From: Sciscionella sediminilitoris | GTDB taxonomy: Bacteria; Actinomycetota; Actinomycetes; Mycobacteriales; Pseudonocardiaceae | Assembly: GCF_000737195.2 (NCBI RefSeq) | Contig: NZ_JALM01000009.1 | Coordinates: 186,001 to 250,000 of the forward strand | Direction: 5' to 3' | Length of the DNA stretch: 64,000 nucleotides | Notes under the pieces: generated by a model | The model's input: only the letters and a program-made list of their open reading frames with translations | The model's database searches: none | What the model was told of the DNA's origin: nothing | Part shown: positions 39,475 to 47,264 of the stretch, one piece after another | Position numbering within the stretch: position 1 is the first letter of the stretch | Layout: every line of letters starts with the position of its first letter | Translations under genes and position numbers: made by a program

Positions 39475-40223
39475 GGGCGGGCGAGCTCGATCCGGAACCG
39501 GTACCGGTCGGCGCGATAGGTGATCACCGCGGACTCCACCGGTTCACCACTCGCGCTCACGCAGCGCCGCCGTGCGATCAGGATCGGCGCGCCCTTGGTC
39601 ACGGCGAGCCGCCGGGCCAGGGACGGCGTGGCTACCCCGCCTTCGATGTATTCCTCGCCGGAACTGATCCGGGTACCGGTCTCGCGCTCGATCCATTGGT
39701 ACAGCGAGGATTCGTCGAGGGTTTCCGGGGCCGGGGCGTTGCCGGTGGGTACCACCCGAGGGGAGAGCCAGGAGGCGCTGGAGGCGATCGGCTCCCCGTC
39801 CGCGAGCAGTACCCGGTCGATGTGCACGACCTGCTCGTCCTCGCTGAGCCCGAGCTCCTTGGCCACCTCGGCGGGCGCCGCGGCCACGCTGACCTCGGAG
39901 AGCCGGTATCCGGGGGTGAGTCCCCGGGCGCGCATATCGTCGGAGAACGAGGCCAGCAGGTTCAGCGGCTGCTCCACCTTGGGCGGCAGCACGATCGTGC
40001 CCTGCCCGGAGCGCCTGCTCACCAGCTGGTCGTGCTCCAGCTCGTTGAGCGCGCTGCGCGCGGTGGTCCTGCTGATGCCGAACCGCCTGGTGAGCAGGGT
40101 TTCCGAGGGCAGGGCGTCCCCGGGGGCGAACTCGCCGGCGGTGATGCAGGAGCGCAACCGCTCGGCGATCTGGTGCCACTTGGGCACCGGTCCGTCCACC
40201 AGGTCTTCGTCATGCCACGCCAT
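39471..40223 (-). CDS. GntR/HutC-family regulator with UTRA domain
   Basis: A 250-residue repressor. Residues 10-75 are the winged helix (LPSETLLTRRFGISRTTARSALNELEHDQLVSRRSGQGT), and residues 85-250 the UTRA ligand-binding domain ending YRADRYRFRIELARP. ATG 40223 is preferred: the TTG 15 bp upstream lies inside the perfect palindrome. No clear Shine-Dalgarno is seen, so the message may be leaderless or weakly started. It heads the leftward operon and is divergent from the second PfkB kinase; a sugar or sugar phosphate is the likely effector. Confidence 0.9.
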   Translation of the reverse strand: MAWHDEDLVDGPVPKWHQIAERLRSCITAGEFAPGDALPSETLLTRRFGISRTTARSALNELEHDQLVSRRSGQGTIVLPPKVEQPLNLLASFSDDMRARGLTPGYRLSEVSVAAAPAEVAKELGLSEDEQVVHIDRVLLADGEPIASSASWLSPRVVPTGNAPAPETLDESSLYQWIERETGTRISSGEEYIEGGVATPSLARRLAVTKGAPILIARRRCVSASGEPVESAVITYRADRYRFRIELARP

Positions 40224-40235
40224 GAATCGAACATA

Positions 40236-40253
40236 CAAACGTCATGACGTTTG
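40236..40253. promoter_or_regulatory. GntR operator candidate
   Basis: CAAACGTCATGACGTTTG is a perfect 18-bp palindrome in the 62 bp between the divergent GntR and PfkB genes. It is well placed to repress both directions. Confidence 0.7.
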
Positions 40254-40285
40254 GTCAATGGGTCATCTATGGCTAGGCTGGTTCC

Positions 40286-41161
40286 GTGATCGTCTTCTGC
40301 GGCTACGCCAACAACGATGTGACGGTGTATCTGCCCGCGCTTCCCGGGGTCGGTGCGCGGGTGCAGGCGCGTGCGCTGCACCGCCGGGACGGTGGCATGG
40401 GCGCGAATGCCGCGTTCGCCGCCGCGCGGCTGGGTGCCGAGGCGCGGTTCGCCGGGGTGCTCGGCGCCGATCCGCTCAGCGCCGCCTTTCTCGAGGAGCT
40501 GGGCCGTGCCGGGGTGGACACCTCCTGGACCGCGCGGGACGGGGAGCTCACCACCGCGATCGTGCTCGTCGGCCCGGACGGGGACCGCTCGATCATCAGC
40601 CAGGACGATGCGATCACCGAGGCACATCTGCGGCAGGTGCTGGACCGGATGTCCGGTGGTGACCTGCTCTATCTGGACGGGTACCGATTCCCGTGGGCGG
40701 CCGCGCTGGTGCGCGCCGCACCGGATGTCCGTCTCGCCGTGGATCTGGACGGCTGCGAAGACGCCGATGCGGCCCGTTCCGCGCTGCTCGCCGCCGAACA
40801 CGTGGTGCTGAGCGCGGAACAACTCGCCCTGCTGGGCACCGAACCGGGCACGGCCGCGGTGGACCATGGCACCACGGTGGTGGTCACCGAGGGCGCGCGG
40901 GGCTGGCGGCTCCACGCCCCGGATGGGCAGCAGTGGAGTGGTCCGGCGCTCGAGGTCGCGGTGCGGGACACCACGGGGGCCGGGGACTGTTTCACCGGCG
41001 GGTATCTCGCCGAACTCGAACGGGGTTCGCCCGCGCACGAGGCAGCGCGATTCGCCGCGGCCGCCGCGAGCCTTTCCTGCACCGCGGAGGGGGCGCGGGC
41101 CGGGGTGCCGGACCGGGCGAGCCTCGCGGAGGCCCTCAGCCGAACACGTCGATCCCGGTGA
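40286..41161 (+). CDS. PfkB-family carbohydrate kinase (second copy, divergent)
   Basis: A 291-residue ribokinase-fold kinase beginning IVFCGYANNDVTVYLPALPG, with GGMGANAAFAAARLGAEARFAG for substrate and the anion-hole motif VRDTTGAGDCFTGGYLAE with catalytic Asp. It is only distantly like the other PfkB kinase in this locus, so the two probably phosphorylate different intermediates or steps. GTG start at 40286. Shares the palindromic operator with GntR. Its 3' end overlaps the convergent SDR gene by 26 bp. Confidence 0.9.
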   Translation: MIVFCGYANNDVTVYLPALPGVGARVQARALHRRDGGMGANAAFAAARLGAEARFAGVLGADPLSAAFLEELGRAGVDTSWTARDGELTTAIVLVGPDGDRSIISQDDAITEAHLRQVLDRMSGGDLLYLDGYRFPWAAALVRAAPDVRLAVDLDGCEDADAARSALLAAEHVVLSAEQLALLGTEPGTAAVDHGTTVVVTEGARGWRLHAPDGQQWSGPALEVAVRDTTGAGDCFTGGYLAELERGSPAHEAARFAAAAASLSCTAEGARAGVPDRASLAEALSRTRRSR

Positions 41162-42065
41162 GCTCGGCGCTCAGTGTCCACAGCCGGTCCGCGAGCGCAT
41201 GGTCGGCGAAGGTGCCGCGCACCGGGAGCTGCCGGGGGTTTCCGCGCAGCCCGAACCACCGCGGGGCCCACAGCTGCCCGCCGCGCACCCCTGGATCGAG
41301 GGTGGCGCGGACGGCGACCCGGGCGGCGGCCTGTTTGCCGTGCAGCAGAAGGGCCGCGGGCAGTCCGCGCAGCCGCTGCCCGGCCGTCGGTTCGTGCACC
41401 GGAGGCCGCGCGGGGGTGAGCGCATCGAGGGCACCGCCCGGATGGGTGACCGTGCTCAGTGTGGTGCTGCCCGCGGCGCGCAGCCTGCGGTCGAGTTCGA
41501 AGCCGAACAGCATCTGCGCCAGCTTCGACCGGGCGTAGGCGCGTTTGCTCTGGTAGTCGCGGGTGCTCTGCGGATCGGCCGGGTCGAACTTCGCGGAACC
41601 GGCGACCAGGCTCCCGGTGGTGACCACCCGGCCCGCCTCGGCCGCCTCCAGCAGCGGGGTGAGCAGGCCGACGAGTGCGAAATGCCCGAGGTGGTTGGTG
41701 GCGAACATCAGCTCGTTGCCTTCCCCGGTGACCTGCCGTTCCGGTTCGTCGAGCAGCACACCGGCATTGCAGACGATCGCGTCGAGCGCGGCGACCCCCA
41801 ATGTGGTGATGCTCGCTTCGATCGAGGCGCGGTCCCCCAGGTCCAGCGGAACGTGGCGCAGGCGCGCCCCGGGAACCCGGGACCGGATGGTGCCCATCGC
41901 CGCCTCCGCCTTGGCGGTGTTCCGGCTGCCGAGCAGGACGGTCGCGCCGGTACTGGCCAGCTGTTCGGCGACGAAATAGCCGATCCCCGCATTGGCGCCG
42001 GTGACGAGGAAGTTCCGGTGTTCGGCGCGCGGCAGCCGGTGAACATCCCAGGATGTGGCTGACAT
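41136..42065 (-). CDS. Short-chain dehydrogenase/reductase
   Basis: A 309-residue SDR with the cofactor motif VTGANAGIG, NAGVL, the catalytic Ser in TTGSLVAGSAKF and Y-x-x-x-K in RAYARSKLAQ. The length and C-terminus resemble the retinol dehydrogenase/WW-oxidoreductase-like group. It lies 21 bp beyond the MbtH-like gene on the same strand and could be the last gene of the peptide cluster's leftward operon, or unrelated. Substrate unknown. Confidence 0.82.
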   Translation of the reverse strand: MSATSWDVHRLPRAEHRNFLVTGANAGIGYFVAEQLASTGATVLLGSRNTAKAEAAMGTIRSRVPGARLRHVPLDLGDRASIEASITTLGVAALDAIVCNAGVLLDEPERQVTGEGNELMFATNHLGHFALVGLLTPLLEAAEAGRVVTTGSLVAGSAKFDPADPQSTRDYQSKRAYARSKLAQMLFGFELDRRLRAAGSTTLSTVTHPGGALDALTPARPPVHEPTAGQRLRGLPAALLLHGKQAAARVAVRATLDPGVRGGQLWAPRWFGLRGNPRQLPVRGTFADHALADRLWTLSAELTGIDVFG

Positions 42066-42086
42066 GGCGGCAGCGTACCTGGCGGA

Positions 42087-42260
42087 TCAGTCCCGCAGGC
42101 TCCTCGGGAGCACGTTGTCCCACACCCGGTCGATATAGGCGAGGCAGTCCTGTTTGCTGCCCCGGGGGCCGGTGCGGGACCAGCCTGCGGGCGGTTCCCC
42201 GTCCGCAGGCCAGGTGGAGTACTGGTCCTCCTCGTTGACCACCACGGTGTACTCGGTCAT
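42087..42260 (-). CDS. MbtH-like protein
   Basis: A 57-residue protein with the family pattern N-x-E-x-Q-Y-S-x-W-P (NEEDQYSTWPAD), PPAGWSRTG, CLAYIDRVW and the terminal P-R-S-L-R. MbtH-like proteins bind adenylation domains and are needed for their folding or activity. It overlaps the sbnB-like gene by ATGA, so it is made with the diaminopropionate enzymes, and it presumably serves the divergent NRPS genes. Confidence 0.95.
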   Translation of the reverse strand: MTEYTVVVNEEDQYSTWPADGEPPAGWSRTGPRGSKQDCLAYIDRVWDNVLPRSLRD

Positions 42261-43285
42261 GCGGGAGCTCCCGGAAAACCGTGCTGGCCTGGAAAGAAGT
42301 TCTCCACGACCGTCCCGCCGCCGCGTTCGGTGATCTTGCGGTGTACCCAGCTGCCCAGTGCCAGGTCGAGCACGCCGAGCCCGAACGGGGAGAAGATCGC
42401 CGGTTGCCCCGCCGGTCGTTCGATCCGCCCGGTGACCAGTTCGGCGATGGTGCCGTGCACGAACTCCCGGTTCCCGGTGCGCTGTTCGGTCAGGTGCAGC
42501 GAGGTGCGCTCGCGCACGGCGTGGTCGACGTCGTCGGTGATGTTGAAGGCGCCGAGGATGAGCTCCGGGGCCAGATCGCGCAGCGAGACGTGCAGGACGA
42601 CGGGGTTGTGCCGCAACAGTTCCGGATCGTGAATGTGCGGGGTCCCGGCGACCGTGGCGAGCACGACGAGATCGCTTTCCGCGCACACCTGCTCGGCGCT
42701 GTCCGCGATCCGCACCTCACCGGCGCCGTCGGCCGTGCAGTCCGCGGCGAACCGGCCCGCCGCGTCCGCGCTGTGGTCGTAGAGCAGGAATTCCCCGAGC
42801 TGCCAGTTCAGATCGCGGAAGAACCGGCGGATGTTCTCCGCGATCAGTCCGGTTCCGATGAACCCGATGGTGTTTGCTTTCCGTTGCCCGGTAAGGGCTT
42901 CCGCGCCGAGCACGGCCGAGGCGGCGGTGCGCGATGCGGAGATCACCGAGGCTTCGAGGCAGGCGAAGGGATAACCGGTCGTGCAGTCGTTGAGCAGCAG
43001 TGCGGCCGAGGCGCGCGGGATCCCGTTCGCGGTGTTGCCGGGGAAACTGGCGATCCACTTGATCCCGGCGACGTCGAAATCGGCACCCAGATAACCGGGC
43101 AGCGCGATGATCCGGTCCGACTCCCGGTGCGGGAACCGCAGGAAACTGCTGTGCGGTAACACGCTCTGCTGATTCTCGTGCGCGAGATAACCCGCGCGGA
43201 TCACCTCGAGGCAGCCCGGGCGGTCCGCCTCGATCTCGGCGGAGATCTCCGGGCCGCCGACGACGAGGAACGGTTTTTCGGTCAC
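42257..43285 (-). CDS. sbnB: SbnB-like N-((2S)-2-amino-2-carboxyethyl)-L-glutamate dehydrogenase
   Basis: A 342-residue protein of the ornithine cyclodeaminase/mu-crystallin family with the SbnB pattern: AGIKWIASFPGNTANGIPRASAALLLND, TGYPFACLEASVISASRTAA and a Rossmann motif GFIGTGLIAENI. SbnB oxidises the SbnA product with NAD+ to give L-2,3-diaminopropionate, alpha-ketoglutarate and ammonia-level by-products as known from staphyloferrin B. Located 10 bp after the SbnA-like gene, which supports the pairing. Confidence 0.9.
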   Translation of the reverse strand: MTEKPFLVVGGPEISAEIEADRPGCLEVIRAGYLAHENQQSVLPHSSFLRFPHRESDRIIALPGYLGADFDVAGIKWIASFPGNTANGIPRASAALLLNDCTTGYPFACLEASVISASRTAASAVLGAEALTGQRKANTIGFIGTGLIAENIRRFFRDLNWQLGEFLLYDHSADAAGRFAADCTADGAGEVRIADSAEQVCAESDLVVLATVAGTPHIHDPELLRHNPVVLHVSLRDLAPELILGAFNITDDVDHAVRERTSLHLTEQRTGNREFVHGTIAELVTGRIERPAGQPAIFSPFGLGVLDLALGSWVHRKITERGGGTVVENFFPGQHGFPGAPA

Positions 43286-43295
43286 AATGGCTCCT

Positions 43296-44291
43296 TCATG
43301 CGGATGGGGTCAATTCGAGGTGCGGGTCGAAGCCGAACTGCTCGCGCACCCAGTCGCGATCGTAGACGGTGTCGGCATAGGCGCGGCCCCGATCGGCGCA
43401 CAGGAAAGCAACGCTGGCGGGTACTTCGCCGGCCAAGGCTCCGGAACCGAAATACTCGTTGAGCGCGGCGTACACGCTTCCGGTGGAGCCGCCCGCGTGG
43501 ATTCCGTGTGTGCGCAGCAGTTCGTGGCAGCCGCGGATCGCGTCCTGTTCGCGCACCAGCATCACCTCGTCGATGAGCGCGTGCTCGCACAACGGCGGCC
43601 GCATACTCGATCCGAGCCCGGGCAGTCGCCGCTTTCCCGGTGTGTCCCCGAAAATGGCGGATCCGGCGGCGTCCACGGCGATCACCTTCGCCCGCGGGAA
43701 CTCCTGTTTCACCCGCAGCGAGAGTCCGCTGATCGTGCCGCAGGTGCTGGTGCCGACGAACAGGTAGTCGAGCCGGTCGAGTTGCGCGCACAGTTCCCCG
43801 CCGGTGAGCCGGTAGTGCGCGAACAGCGCGTCGAGGTTCGCGTACTGGTTCGGCCAGTACACCGGGTCGAGTTCGGTGCGCAGCCGCTGCACCGCGGCCA
43901 GCCGGGTGCTCAGGAATCCGCCGCTGGCATCGCGTTCGGTGACCTTCTCCACCCGGCGGCAGGTATCCCGCAGGAAGCGTTCGGTCGCAGCATTCACGTT
44001 CGGATCGATCACCGGGACGAACTCGATACCGAGCCGGGCGCAGAAGTTCGCCAGGGAGATGGCGAAATTCCCCGATGAGGACTCGACGATGGTGCTGTCC
44101 CTGGTGATCTCGCCGCGTTCGATGGCGGATTTCAGGATCCAGTACGCGGAGCGGTCCTTGGAGCTGCCGTTCGGGTTCTCGTACTCGAGTTTGGCCCACA
44201 GGTCGAGCTCGTGTGAAAGGGCGACGACCGGGGTCTCGATCATCGCGGCACGCAGCTCGGTGATCCCGCGCAGCAGCTGGCGATCGGTCAT
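43296..44291 (-). CDS. sbnA: SbnA-like N-((2S)-2-amino-2-carboxyethyl)-L-glutamate synthase
   Basis: A 331-residue PLP enzyme of the cysteine-synthase fold. The PLP lysine lies in YENPNGSSKDRSAYWIL, the substrate-binding loop is ESSSGNFAISLA, and the phosphate loop is GTSTCGTISGL. The SbnA branch joins O-phospho-L-serine and L-glutamate to form ACEGA, the precursor of L-2,3-diaminopropionate. ATG 44291 overlaps the SHMT-like stop by 4 nt. Together with sbnB this gives the cluster a dedicated Dap supply. Confidence 0.9.
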   Translation of the reverse strand: MTDRQLLRGITELRAAMIETPVVALSHELDLWAKLEYENPNGSSKDRSAYWILKSAIERGEITRDSTIVESSSGNFAISLANFCARLGIEFVPVIDPNVNAATERFLRDTCRRVEKVTERDASGGFLSTRLAAVQRLRTELDPVYWPNQYANLDALFAHYRLTGGELCAQLDRLDYLFVGTSTCGTISGLSLRVKQEFPRAKVIAVDAAGSAIFGDTPGKRRLPGLGSSMRPPLCEHALIDEVMLVREQDAIRGCHELLRTHGIHAGGSTGSVYAALNEYFGSGALAGEVPASVAFLCADRGRAYADTVYDRDWVREQFGFDPHLELTPSA

Positions 44292-45172
44292 GCGGGCACG
44301 CTCCGTGGGGTGACCGGACTGGGAATGATCGGGAAGAGCGGGAACTGCCGGGCGAGTCGCAGCACTTCGGCCCCGGTGGTGAACAGCGCCCCGGAGCCGC
44401 CGAGCCAGGCGTGGATGAGCGCGGCCAGCTGGCACATCTCGCCCGGCCCGAATCCGCGCCTTGTCACCGCGGCGGTGCCGAGCCGCAGGTGCGTGCCGGC
44501 CGGTTCGGCGAGAATGTTGACCTCGGCGAGCTTGCGGGCGCCCGCTTCGGCGTCCTCGGTGACCAGATCGGTGAACGGCACCGCGCAGGAGCGGACGCAG
44601 TCGCGGCCGAGCGCGCGCAGCTGCTCGTCCAGGTGCGCGGCGTTGTCGAGCACGGCCCGCGCCCCGGCGATGCCGTGTTCCCCGGTGGCGGCGTCCAGGG
44701 CACGGGCGACCCCGGCGAGTACCGGGGCGGGCACCGCGGGATGCTCCGCGTGTCCGCCGAGCACCAGGGTCGCTCGCGGCCCGCCGAGCGCGGAATCCAT
44801 GGCCAGTACCGCGGTTGCGTTCTCCGGGAGTTCCGCGTTCCCGGTGAGCACCCCGAGCGCGGTGTCCGAGATATCGGTGACCGTGCCCTCCCGCGCGGCC
44901 GCCTCGGCGGGGGTCGCCGAGGTGATCACCACCCGGTCGGCGCGGAATCCGCGCAGCGCCCGGTCTTTGGCGAGCTGTTCGATCCGGTCGCTACTCGGGC
45001 CGACATAGGTCAGCGCGCCCATCGCCGCGCCCACACTGGATTCCAGCACGGATGCCCTCGTGGTGAGCGCGATGCTGCGTTCGGCGCGCTCCCATTCGGC
45101 GTGCACCAAGCCGTGCAGTTCGGCGTCCTGGCTGGCCAGCAGTTCGGTTCCGGTGACGGGGACCCGCATCAT
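44288..45172 (-). CDS. SHMT-like protein lacking the PLP lysine
   Basis: A 294-residue protein with the flanks of serine hydroxymethyltransferase: an N-terminal segment with HAEWERAERSIAL ... SSVGAAMGALTYVGP, and a C-terminal part with LDNAAHLDEQLRALG, LRLGTAAVTRRGFGPGEMCQLAALI. The catalytic core is reduced: SHMT's H-K-T-L-R-G-P-R-G-G is here D-S-A-L-G-G-P-R-A-T, so the Schiff-base Lys is Ser, and about 130 residues with the PLP-binding Asp and His are missing (usual length about 420). It cannot work as an ordinary SHMT. It is coupled between the exporter and Dap genes by ATGA overlaps, so it is kept in frame and expressed. Confidence 0.65.
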   Translation of the reverse strand: MMRVPVTGTELLASQDAELHGLVHAEWERAERSIALTTRASVLESSVGAAMGALTYVGPSSDRIEQLAKDRALRGFRADRVVITSATPAEAAAREGTVTDISDTALGVLTGNAELPENATAVLAMDSALGGPRATLVLGGHAEHPAVPAPVLAGVARALDAATGEHGIAGARAVLDNAAHLDEQLRALGRDCVRSCAVPFTDLVTEDAEAGARKLAEVNILAEPAGTHLRLGTAAVTRRGFGPGEMCQLAALIHAWLGGSGALFTTGAEVLRLARQFPLFPIIPSPVTPRSVPA

Positions 45173-45969
45173 CGCGCGACCGCCGAACGGTAGGCCCGTG
45201 TGGTCAGCGGGGCGAAGATGGCCAGCAGCAGCACGGTCAGCAGCAGCGCCCAGGGGATCGGCGCGCTGCCGAACACGCTCATTCCGCGCAGTGCCGCGGA
45301 TCCCGCGTTGCCGAACAGATCCCGGCAGGCCGCGATGACCGCGCTGATCGGGTTCCACGCGCACACCGCCTGCAGCCAGCCGGGCAGTTTGCCGAGCGGG
45401 ATGAACGCATTGGACAGGAAGGTGATCGGCGCGACGATCACGAACGCGACCGGGGTGATCACCTCGGGGGAACGCAGCGCGAGTCCGAGCAGCGCGCCGA
45501 GCCAGGCCATGGTCAGCCCGAGCAGCGCGAGAATGCCGAACCCGGCGAGTACCGCGAGCACATTGGTATGCACCCGCCAGCCGATAGCGAATCCGATCAG
45601 CGCCATCGCGGCCGCGGAAGTCAGGGACAGCAACAGATTCGAGGTGGTGCGCGCGATCATCACCGGTGCGGCGCCGATCGGCAGCGAGCGGAACCGGTCC
45701 ACGATTCCGCCCGCGAGATCGTCGGCCACCCCGAGCGCGGTCCCGGACACGTTCATCAGCATGGTCTGCGCGAGGATCCCGGCCATCAGGTAGTCCAGAT
45801 AGTCCACCCCGGGCACGGACATCGCGCTGCCGAACAGCACCCCGAAGATGACCACATAGGCCACCGGCATCATGGTGAGGCTGAGCAGTTTCTCGGGTAT
45901 CCGCAACAGATGCCGGATGTGCCTGCCGAGCAGCGCACTGGTCTCCATCGCGAGTTCACGCAGGTTCAT
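45169..45969 (-). CDS. ABC-2 type permease, DrrB-like
   Basis: A 266-residue membrane protein with six hydrophobic segments and the ABC-2 pattern RFRSLPIGAAPVMIART and the later NAFIPLGKLPGWLQAVCAWNPISAVIAACRDL. It overlaps the ATPase gene by ATGA. DrrB-like permeases with DrrA-like ATPases export antibiotics and peptides; here it is the likely efflux or self-resistance pump for the peptide. Confidence 0.9.
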   Translation of the reverse strand: MNLRELAMETSALLGRHIRHLLRIPEKLLSLTMMPVAYVVIFGVLFGSAMSVPGVDYLDYLMAGILAQTMLMNVSGTALGVADDLAGGIVDRFRSLPIGAAPVMIARTTSNLLLSLTSAAAMALIGFAIGWRVHTNVLAVLAGFGILALLGLTMAWLGALLGLALRSPEVITPVAFVIVAPITFLSNAFIPLGKLPGWLQAVCAWNPISAVIAACRDLFGNAGSAALRGMSVFGSAPIPWALLLTVLLLAIFAPLTTRAYRSAVAR

Positions 45970-46934
45970 GCCGGGCTCCCTGCTTTCTCGGTTTCCGCCG
46001 GACTGTCCATGCCGCCGACGAGGGAGAGGAACACATCGTCGAGCGAGGGGCGGCTGGTGCCGAACTCGGTGACCTCGATGCGGGACTCGCGCAACCGTCC
46101 GGTGACCTCGGCGAGGGTGTCGATGCCCTCGCGCGTGGCGAAGGAAATGGTGCCGGATTCGGGATCGAGCAGCGGCCGCTCGGTGAACAGGGGCTCCAGC
46201 GTGCGCACCGCACCGTCCACATCGGAGGAATCGGCGAGCGTGATGCGCAGCCGTTCCCCGCCGACGCGGCGTTTCAGCTCGGCCTGGGTGCCCTCGGCGA
46301 TCACCGAACCCTCGCCGAGCACCGCGATCCGGTCCGCGAGCCGGTCGGCCTCCTCGAGGTACTGGGTGGTGAGCAGCACCGTGGTGCCCTCGCGCACCTG
46401 TCCGGCGATGATGTCCCAGAGCACCTGCCTGCTCGCCGGATCGAGTCCGGTGGTCGGCTCGTCGAGGAACAGCACCGCCGGCTCGTCCACCAGGCTCGCC
46501 GCGAGGTCCACCCGGCGGCGCATCCCGCCCGAGTAGGTCTTCACCGGACGGTCGGCGGCGGCAACGAGATCGAACCGCTCGAGCAGTTCCCCCGCCCTGC
46601 GCAAAGCGGACCGCTTGCCCCGGTGGTGCAGCTGGCCGATCAGGGTGAGGTTCTCCCGTCCGGTGAGTCGTTCGTCCACCGCGGCGTACTGCCCGGTGAG
46701 CCCGATGCGTTCGCGCACCCGCTTCGGTTCGGCGCTCACCTCGTGCCCGGCGACGGTCGCCCGCCCGGAATCGGCGGGCAGCAGCGTGGACAGAATGCGT
46801 ACCACGGTGGTCTTTCCCGCTCCGTTGGGCCCGAGCAGACCCAGCACGGTGCCGGTCGGGACGTGCAGATCCACCCCGCGCAGGGCGTAACTGTCCCCGT
46901 ACCGCTTGCACAGCGCCTCGGCGTGAATACTCAC
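45966..46934 (-). CDS. ABC transporter ATPase, DrrA-like
   Basis: A 322-residue ATPase. Walker A GPNGAGKTT, signature YSGGMRRRVDLAAS, Walker B VLFLDEPTTGLDP and the C-terminal DrrA-type domain (SRPSLDDVFLSLVGG) are all present. GTG 46934 has GAGGTGA at good spacing and opens the SIHAEALCKRYGDSYALRGVDL strand; a GTG-less extension upstream is not needed. First gene of the leftward operon, reading away from NRPS1. Confidence 0.93.
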   Translation of the reverse strand: MSIHAEALCKRYGDSYALRGVDLHVPTGTVLGLLGPNGAGKTTVVRILSTLLPADSGRATVAGHEVSAEPKRVRERIGLTGQYAAVDERLTGRENLTLIGQLHHRGKRSALRRAGELLERFDLVAAADRPVKTYSGGMRRRVDLAASLVDEPAVLFLDEPTTGLDPASRQVLWDIIAGQVREGTTVLLTTQYLEEADRLADRIAVLGEGSVIAEGTQAELKRRVGGERLRITLADSSDVDGAVRTLEPLFTERPLLDPESGTISFATREGIDTLAEVTGRLRESRIEVTEFGTSRPSLDDVFLSLVGGMDSPAETEKAGSPA

Positions 46935-46973
46935 TTGGTCACCTCGATAACTCTTCGACTGCTTCGAACCTGA

Positions 46974-47134
46974 GAGCACGTCTGAGAGCTCCGTGTCCTG
47001 CTGCGCGGGGCCAATCGGCGCCTCGCTGCGTTGTCGTCAGTCGCCATAGAACCCCGCTATGGCTTCTTCCTCCGCCTTGCGATGCATCCGATCCGGCTCC
47101 CGCTCGCGACGGACGAGAACTCTCAGACGCACTC
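46974..47134 (-). repeat. MITE-like element, copy 2, in the divergent NRPS/exporter promoter
   Basis: A 161-bp segment, in inverted orientation relative to the copy at 2715-2903, with about 16 of 20 matching end bases (CGTCTGAGAG at 46979-46988 and CTCTCAGACG at 47120-47129). A central hairpin CCATAG/CTATGG lies at 47045-47062. Shared blocks prove common origin with copy 1. The right end abuts TA (47135-47136). It fills half of the 330-bp region between the exporter and NRPS1, so it could affect transcription of either. Confidence 0.7.
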
Positions 47135-47196
47135 TAAGGGCGATCGCGCCGCCGGGGAGCCGGATCCGGGCCAGGGTTCCGGTTGCTGCAAGAACG

Positions 47197-47246
47197 TTGA
47201 CCCCGGTACAGCCGGATCGGTGTCATGGCGAACAGGAATTGTTCGC
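47197..47246 (+). promoter_or_regulatory. Promoter and operator candidate of the NRPS operon
   Basis: TTGACC at 47197-47202 and TGTCAT at 47221-47226, 18 bp apart, are a possible -35/-10 pair. Directly downstream, GCGAACA-N5-TGTTCGC (47228-47246) is a perfect 7-bp inverted repeat. Together they precede the ATG of NRPS1 at 47265. The -10 match is weak. Confidence 0.4.
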
Positions 47247-47264
47247 GGAGCGAGGGTGTGAAAG

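Noticed and set aside
47228-47246. LexA/SOS box before NRPS1
   Set aside because: The CGAAC and GTTCG halves are seven bases apart; the actinobacterial SOS box requires four.
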